Shown: positions 6,694 to 9,636 of the stretch, in pieces
Position numbering within the stretch: position 1 is the first letter of the stretch
Layout of the letters: every line of letters begins with the position of its first letter
Assembly: GCA_005883775.1 (NCBI GenBank)
Contig: VBEU01000005.1
Coordinates: 1 to 9,636, forward strand
DNA: 9,636 bases
Direction of reading: 5' to 3'
Source of the DNA: Chloroflexota bacterium
GTDB taxonomy: Bacteria; Chloroflexota; Limnocylindria; P2-11E
Notes under the pieces: generated by a model
Databases searched by the model: none
Told to the model about the DNA's origin: nothing
What the model saw: the letters and a program-made list of their open reading frames with translations, nothing else
Program-made: the position numbers and the translations under genes

Positions 6694-7185
6694 GTGGGTG
6701 TCTCGCCCCTCGACCACGTCCTACGACACAACGCATGGGCGAACAAGACCCTGCTCGAGTTCTGTGCCGCTCTCGAGCCAGCGGCGCTTGATCTGAGCGC
6801 GGCCGGCACGTACGGAACGCTGTACGGGACCCTTCAGCACATCGTCGGTGGAGAGCAGTTCTACATCCGGCTGCTGACCGGCGAGGTGCTCGGGACCCCC
6901 GTGCGCAAGACGGAGCGACGCACGCTCGACGATCTCGTCGCGATCGCAGCACTGACCGGTGCCCGCGCCATCGACGTCGCCGCGAACGACGATGCGGCGC
7001 GCGTGATAAGCCCTGGCGAGGACCAAACCACGGTTGGCATCGTGCTCGCGCAGCTCGTGCACCACGGCAACGAGCATCGCGCACACGCGACGACAATCCT
7101 CGGTTCGCACGGCCGGAAGACGCCCAAGATCGGCGCGTGGACGTACGGCATCGCGAACGGCATCTCACGAAACGATGGGGATTGA
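6694..7185 (+). CDS. DinB family protein (first of three tandem copies)
   Basis: This 163-residue protein is a probable four-helix-bundle DinB/YfiT-like protein. Members bind a divalent metal through three histidines, and several are thiol- (mycothiol- or bacillithiol-) dependent transferases or isomerases. Likely ligands are His49 (in TLQHIVGGE) and His124 and His128 of the H-x-x-x-H motif (HHGNEHRAH). Family hallmarks include RHNAWAN near the N-terminus and GTYGT before the first ligand. The GTG start at 6694 is three bases after the hydantoinase stop, so expression is probably coupled to it; no Shine-Dalgarno is obvious. It shares about half of its residues with the second copy over the first 49 aligned positions by hand count, so it is the most divergent of the three. 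The substrate is unknown. Confidence 0.88.
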   Translation: MGVSPLDHVLRHNAWANKTLLEFCAALEPAALDLSAAGTYGTLYGTLQHIVGGEQFYIRLLTGEVLGTPVRKTERRTLDDLVAIAALTGARAIDVAANDDAARVISPGEDQTTVGIVLAQLVHHGNEHRAHATTILGSHGRKTPKIGAWTYGIANGISRNDGD

Positions 7186-7188
7186 GGC

Positions 7189-7716
7189 TTGACCGACTTC
7201 CTCCTGCGCCAGATGCGGCACGGTGTCTGGGCGAACGAGAAGCTCCTCGATCGTTGCCGAGCCCTCACCGACGAACAGCTGGAGCTCACGGTGCCCGGCA
7301 CGTACGGGACGATTCGCAACACGCTTGCGCACATCGTGGCTTCCGAGGAGGGCTACCTCGTGCGCCTATTGGGATCGCTTCTCCACGAGCCGCCCCTACG
7401 CGAGCAGGACCTGGCGACGCTGGACGTGATCGCGGCGCACGTCGCGCACGTCACAAGTGCCGTGGAGCGGCTTTTCGCAAAGGGGAGTCTCGATCCGGAT
7501 CGCGTCATCGCCGACACGCCTCTGCGTCGTGCAGGCGCGCCCCGATTCGAGATGGCCGCGTGGGCACCTGCGGCGCAGTTCGTGTACCACGGGATCGATC
7601 ACCGCTCGCAGATCGATACGATCCTCAGTACCCACGGTCTCGAGACGCTCGACTTGCAGGTGTGGCCGTACGCGATGGAGCTCGGCGCGAGCCGCGAGGC
7701 CAAGGAGGACCGATGA
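7189..7716 (+). CDS. DinB family protein (second of three tandem copies)
   Basis: This 175-residue DinB-like putative metal-binding protein has probable ligands His48 (TLAHIVASE), His134 and His138 (YHGIDHRSQ), forming the usual H plus H-x-x-x-H arrangement. It starts at TTG 7189, three bases after the preceding stop, with GGGG at 7177-7180 as the likely ribosome-binding site. Its first 53 aligned residues are about two thirds identical to the third copy by hand count, so the second and third copies look like the more recent duplication. Compared with the third copy it has a longer insert between the metal-binding helices (about 95-122) and a slightly longer, charged C-terminus. The enzymatic role is unknown; metal-dependent thiol transfer is the family precedent. 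Confidence 0.88.
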   Translation: MTDFLLRQMRHGVWANEKLLDRCRALTDEQLELTVPGTYGTIRNTLAHIVASEEGYLVRLLGSLLHEPPLREQDLATLDVIAAHVAHVTSAVERLFAKGSLDPDRVIADTPLRRAGAPRFEMAAWAPAAQFVYHGIDHRSQIDTILSTHGLETLDLQVWPYAMELGASREAKEDR

Positions 7717-8201
7717 GCACGCCACCGATGCTTCGTCAGATGCGACACGACGTGTGGGCGACGAGTATGCTGCTCGAGCGGTGCCGCTCGCTCACCAACG
7801 AGCAGCTTCAGCTCACCGCCCCGGGAACGTACGGATCGATCCAGAAGACGTTCGCGCACATCGTCCGCGCGAACGAGGGCTATCTCAACACGTACGGCGT
7901 GATCTCGCAGCCCTTCATGGAGCTCACCGCATCGGTTGATGAGATTGCATCGCGTCTGGCCCGCGTTCGGGATGCGGTCGAGCAGCTCTTCAAGTCAAAG
8001 GAGATCGACTTCGATGAGAAGATCCACGACGAGCGGCGCAAGGTGGATATGGAGCTCTGGGTGCCGCTCGCTCAGTTCTCGCATCACGGAAGCGACCACC
8101 GTTCGCAGATCGGCACGATCCTGACGCTGAACGGTCTCGAGGCGCCAGAGCTCGATGTGTGGACATACGCCACGGCCGAAGGTGCCATCGCCGACTTCTA
8201 G
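7713..8201 (+). CDS. DinB family protein (third of three tandem copies)
   Basis: This 162-residue DinB-like protein has the same layout as its two neighbours: LRQMRHDVWA at the N-terminus, GTYGS, His49 in FAHIV, and the H-x-x-x-H pair His125/His129 in HHGSDHRSQ. The ATG at 7713 overlaps the stop of the second copy in an ATGA junction and is preceded by a strong AGGAGG (7703-7708), so the two are translationally coupled. A longer in-frame reading upstream would only be out-of-frame read-through of the second copy and is not used. All three likely metal ligands are kept in all three copies, so none appears to be degenerate. Function beyond the family is not known. Confidence 0.88.
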   Translation: MSTPPMLRQMRHDVWATSMLLERCRSLTNEQLQLTAPGTYGSIQKTFAHIVRANEGYLNTYGVISQPFMELTASVDEIASRLARVRDAVEQLFKSKEIDFDEKIHDERRKVDMELWVPLAQFSHHGSDHRSQIGTILTLNGLEAPELDVWTYATAEGAIADF

Positions 8202-8222
8202 GACTCGGCGGAGAATGTCGGC

Positions 8223-8771
8223 GTGATCCTCGACATCGAAGGCGGATCCGGGCACCGGCCGATCTCTTCCCGACTCGGAGGGATGCTGTCGATCGCGTCG
8301 GCGGCCGTGGCCGCCGCGGCTCTTCTTGCGATCGCGGCCCTCCCCCATGGATCAACGCCGCGCTTTGCCGAAGCCGGTCCGTCGATCCTCGAGCAGGCGT
8401 TCGCAAAGCCGAAGCCGCCGCCCACCCTTGATCTCGCACTTCCCTCGGACATCGCGGTCGAAGTCCAGCCGCTGCGATCCGACGGCATCTATGGGCCGGC
8501 ACGGCCGGCGCCGACGGTCCGTTCCTTCCGCATGCGCGGCTCCACCACCGTGGTGATCGTCGCCATGCTTCCCGGTGTTCCTGCGATCGTCCGGCCCGCG
8601 ATCGTGCCGGCGGACGCCCTCTCAGTCCACGGCGCGTACGCGGTGAACTACTCGGTCGAGGCCACGTCCATCAGCGCCGTCCGTTGGACCGAGAACGGGA
8701 TGACCTACGAGGTGTCGTCCCGCGCTCTCCTCCTTGCCGACGTGCTACGGCTCGCCGAACAGGTCCACTAG
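8223..8771 (+). CDS. Small single-span membrane protein with DUF4367-like C-terminal tail, paralogue of the 252-722 product
   Basis: This 182-residue protein starts at GTG 8223, after GGAG at 8210-8213 and an in-frame stop at 8199-8201. It has a short N-terminus (ILDIEGGSG), a strongly hydrophobic Ala-rich span (about 22-41), a Pro-rich linker (about 62-70), a beta-rich middle and a tail at 150-182. The tail reads V-R-W-T-E-x-G-x-x-Y, then S-S and A-D-V-L-x-L-A. It aligns without gaps to residues 124-156 of the protein at 252-722, with about 10 of 33 positions identical, and the N-terminal ILDIEGG resembles VIIEIDG there. I do not recognise a named family; the tail is reminiscent of DUF4367/anti-sigma-associated extracytoplasmic domains. 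It lies 21 bases after the DinB genes and may share their transcript. Confidence 0.75.
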   Translation: MILDIEGGSGHRPISSRLGGMLSIASAAVAAAALLAIAALPHGSTPRFAEAGPSILEQAFAKPKPPPTLDLALPSDIAVEVQPLRSDGIYGPARPAPTVRSFRMRGSTTVVIVAMLPGVPAIVRPAIVPADALSVHGAYAVNYSVEATSISAVRWTENGMTYEVSSRALLLADVLRLAEQVH

Positions 8772-9636
8772 GAGCGCGGCGCGCACGCCTGCATCGCGAG
8801 GCGAACGGCGGCGAGATCGTTGCGCCGCGCCGGGACCGGACGGACCACCGCGATGTCGAGGCCGGATGCGAGCCGCAGGAATGCTTCTCGCGCACCCTCG
8901 GGTCGACCCCAGTAGCCGACCAGTCGAAGAAGGCCAATCGGAAAAGTCCGCGCGAGCTCTTGGTCATCGGCCCCACCCGCGCGGCGCGCCTCGAGATCCG
9001 TCAGCGCGGCATCGAACCCCATCCGCGCGAAGTGGCCGCGGTAGCCCTTCGTCTTGTCGGCTCCGGGCCGCGCGAGCGCGTACGTCAGAACCATGGTCGC
9101 GAACGCGATGCGCGCCGCCTCCTCGTCCTCGTCGATGCACACGCGGATGTACTCATGGATTCGCACGTCACTGGGTTTGCGTCCGGCGGCTCGCGCACCG
9201 GCGGCCACGCGCTCACGGCTCCAGCGGACCTGATCGGCGCTGCACCAATTGAGCGCGGCGCCGTCGTAGCGCTCGCCCGCGAGACGGAGCATCTGCGGTC
9301 CGAGGGCGCCGAGATAGACCGAAGCGCCGGGTAGCCGTGTGCGGAGGGCCTCGATCGCGTCTCGCATGACTCTGATCGGCGCGTCCGCCGTTCGTCCTGC
9401 GCCAGTGCCAAGCGTGAACTTTCCTTGGGTCCGCTCGAGTGTTTCTTTCGCTACAGAAGCGACCTTTTCGATGGGCCACGCCGACACCGGCGCGACTGCG
9501 ATGCCGGTCGGAAGCCCGCTGGCGTCGTGCCACGCCACGCAGATATCGAACGGCTCCCGCGTATTTCCGATGGGCGTCCACAGGCTCGTGTAGCCGAGCC
9601 CGGCGGCCTCGCGGGCGATCGTGCGCTGATCGCCGT
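8768..9636 (-). CDS. Luciferase-like (LLM class) flavin/F420-dependent oxidoreductase, N-terminus outside window
   Basis: The frame is open from the right edge (codon at 9634-9632) to the stop at 8770-8768, giving the C-terminal 288 residues of a TIM-barrel monooxygenase or dehydrogenase of the bacterial luciferase superfamily. Typical segments are IAREAAGLGYTSLWTP (early barrel), GIAVAPV, the TLGTGAGR cofactor loop followed by PIRVMRDAIEALR, then VYLGALGPQMLRLAGERYDG with the following ALNW. These are typical of F420- or FMN-dependent members. About 20-50 N-terminal residues should be missing. An internal GTG at 9538 is not the start because conserved barrel sequence continues upstream. The gene converges on the membrane-protein gene, sharing a CTAG at the two stops. 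Cofactor preference and substrate cannot be decided here. Confidence 0.92.
   Translation of the reverse strand, partial: GDQRTIAREAAGLGYTSLWTPIGNTREPFDICVAWHDASGLPTGIAVAPVSAWPIEKVASVAKETLERTQGKFTLGTGAGRTADAPIRVMRDAIEALRTRLPGASVYLGALGPQMLRLAGERYDGAALNWCSADQVRWSRERVAAGARAAGRKPSDVRIHEYIRVCIDEDEEAARIAFATMVLTYALARPGADKTKGYRGHFARMGFDAALTDLEARRAGGADDQELARTFPIGLLRLVGYWGRPEGAREAFLRLASGLDIAVVRPVPARRNDLAAVRLAMQACAPRS

Noticed and set aside
5245..6717. 490-codon open frame antisense to the hydantoinase
   Set aside because: It mirrors the hydantoinase almost exactly, as is usual opposite GC-rich genes. Its translation is Arg/Asp/Val-rich without any recognisable domain, while the + strand has all catalytic residues.
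7137..7712. Upstream in-frame extension of the third DinB gene
   Set aside because: This stretch is the out-of-frame reading of the second DinB gene. The ATG at 7713 has a strong AGGAGG and matches the N-terminus of the paralogues.
1..9636. Search for CRISPR repeats, tRNA or rRNA genes, insertion sequences, toxin-antitoxin pairs and phage genes
   Set aside because: No regularly spaced repeats, cloverleaf or rRNA signatures, transposase or integrase motifs, or long terminal inverted repeats were seen on reading both strands. Nearly all of the window is accounted for by ordinary coding sequence.
1..9636. Complete pyrimidine degradation pathway from hydantoinase, aldehyde dehydrogenase and luciferase-like oxidoreductase
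   Set aside because: The combination recalls reductive or Rut-type uracil degradation, but the genes are in different transcription units. No carbamoylase, dihydropyrimidine dehydrogenase or other Rut gene is visible, and the luciferase-like protein cannot be assigned as RutA.

Overview
The window is a GC-rich (roughly two thirds G+C), densely coded bacterial chromosome segment. It has short intergenic gaps, GTG and TTG starts, and no RNA genes, insertion sequences, phage genes or CRISPR repeats that I can see. The gene content (DUF5946, YndJ-like membrane protein, tandem GNAT protein, runs of DinB proteins, hydantoinase, luciferase-like oxidoreductase) resembles soil Chloroflexota or Actinomycetota. 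I lean to an uncultured Chloroflexota lineage, but this is inference from protein character and base composition only.

Left part, + strand. The C-terminal end of an aldehyde dehydrogenase enters at base 2 and stops at 265. Overlapping it is a small single-span membrane protein (252-722), then a DUF5946 zinc-ribbon-like protein (start uncertain, ends 1186) and a polytopic YndJ-family protein (1218-2054). After a 114-base gap with GGAA/TTCC inverted repeats comes a tight two-gene unit: an NfeD2/YqiJ-type OB-fold membrane protein (2169-2765) and a flotillin (2767-4116). This is the classic partner pair of bacterial membrane microdomains. A strong UUCG-capped hairpin follows the flotillin and lies inside the 3' end of the next, convergent gene.

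Right part. A two-domain GNAT acetyltransferase (5191-4127, - strand) is divergent from a dihydropyrimidinase/hydantoinase (5278-6690) with all metal ligands present. The hydantoinase leads a close-packed + strand run: three tandem DinB-family paralogues (6694-7185, 7189-7716, 7713-8201) and a second small membrane protein (8223-8771). A luciferase-like flavin/F420 oxidoreductase converges from the right edge (<9636-8768, - strand). Its stop codon shares a CTAG palindrome with the stop of the preceding gene.

The least expected pattern is that the two small membrane proteins, about 7.5 kb apart, look like divergent paralogues. Both have a short acidic N-terminus, one membrane span, and an ungapped 33-residue tail with a W-x-E-x-G-x-x-Y ... 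A-D-x-x-x-L-A pattern. Such tails occur at the ends of DUF4367-like and anti-sigma-associated proteins. Otherwise the window holds metabolic and membrane-maintenance genes of recognisable families. I do not see a clearly new defence or mobile system.
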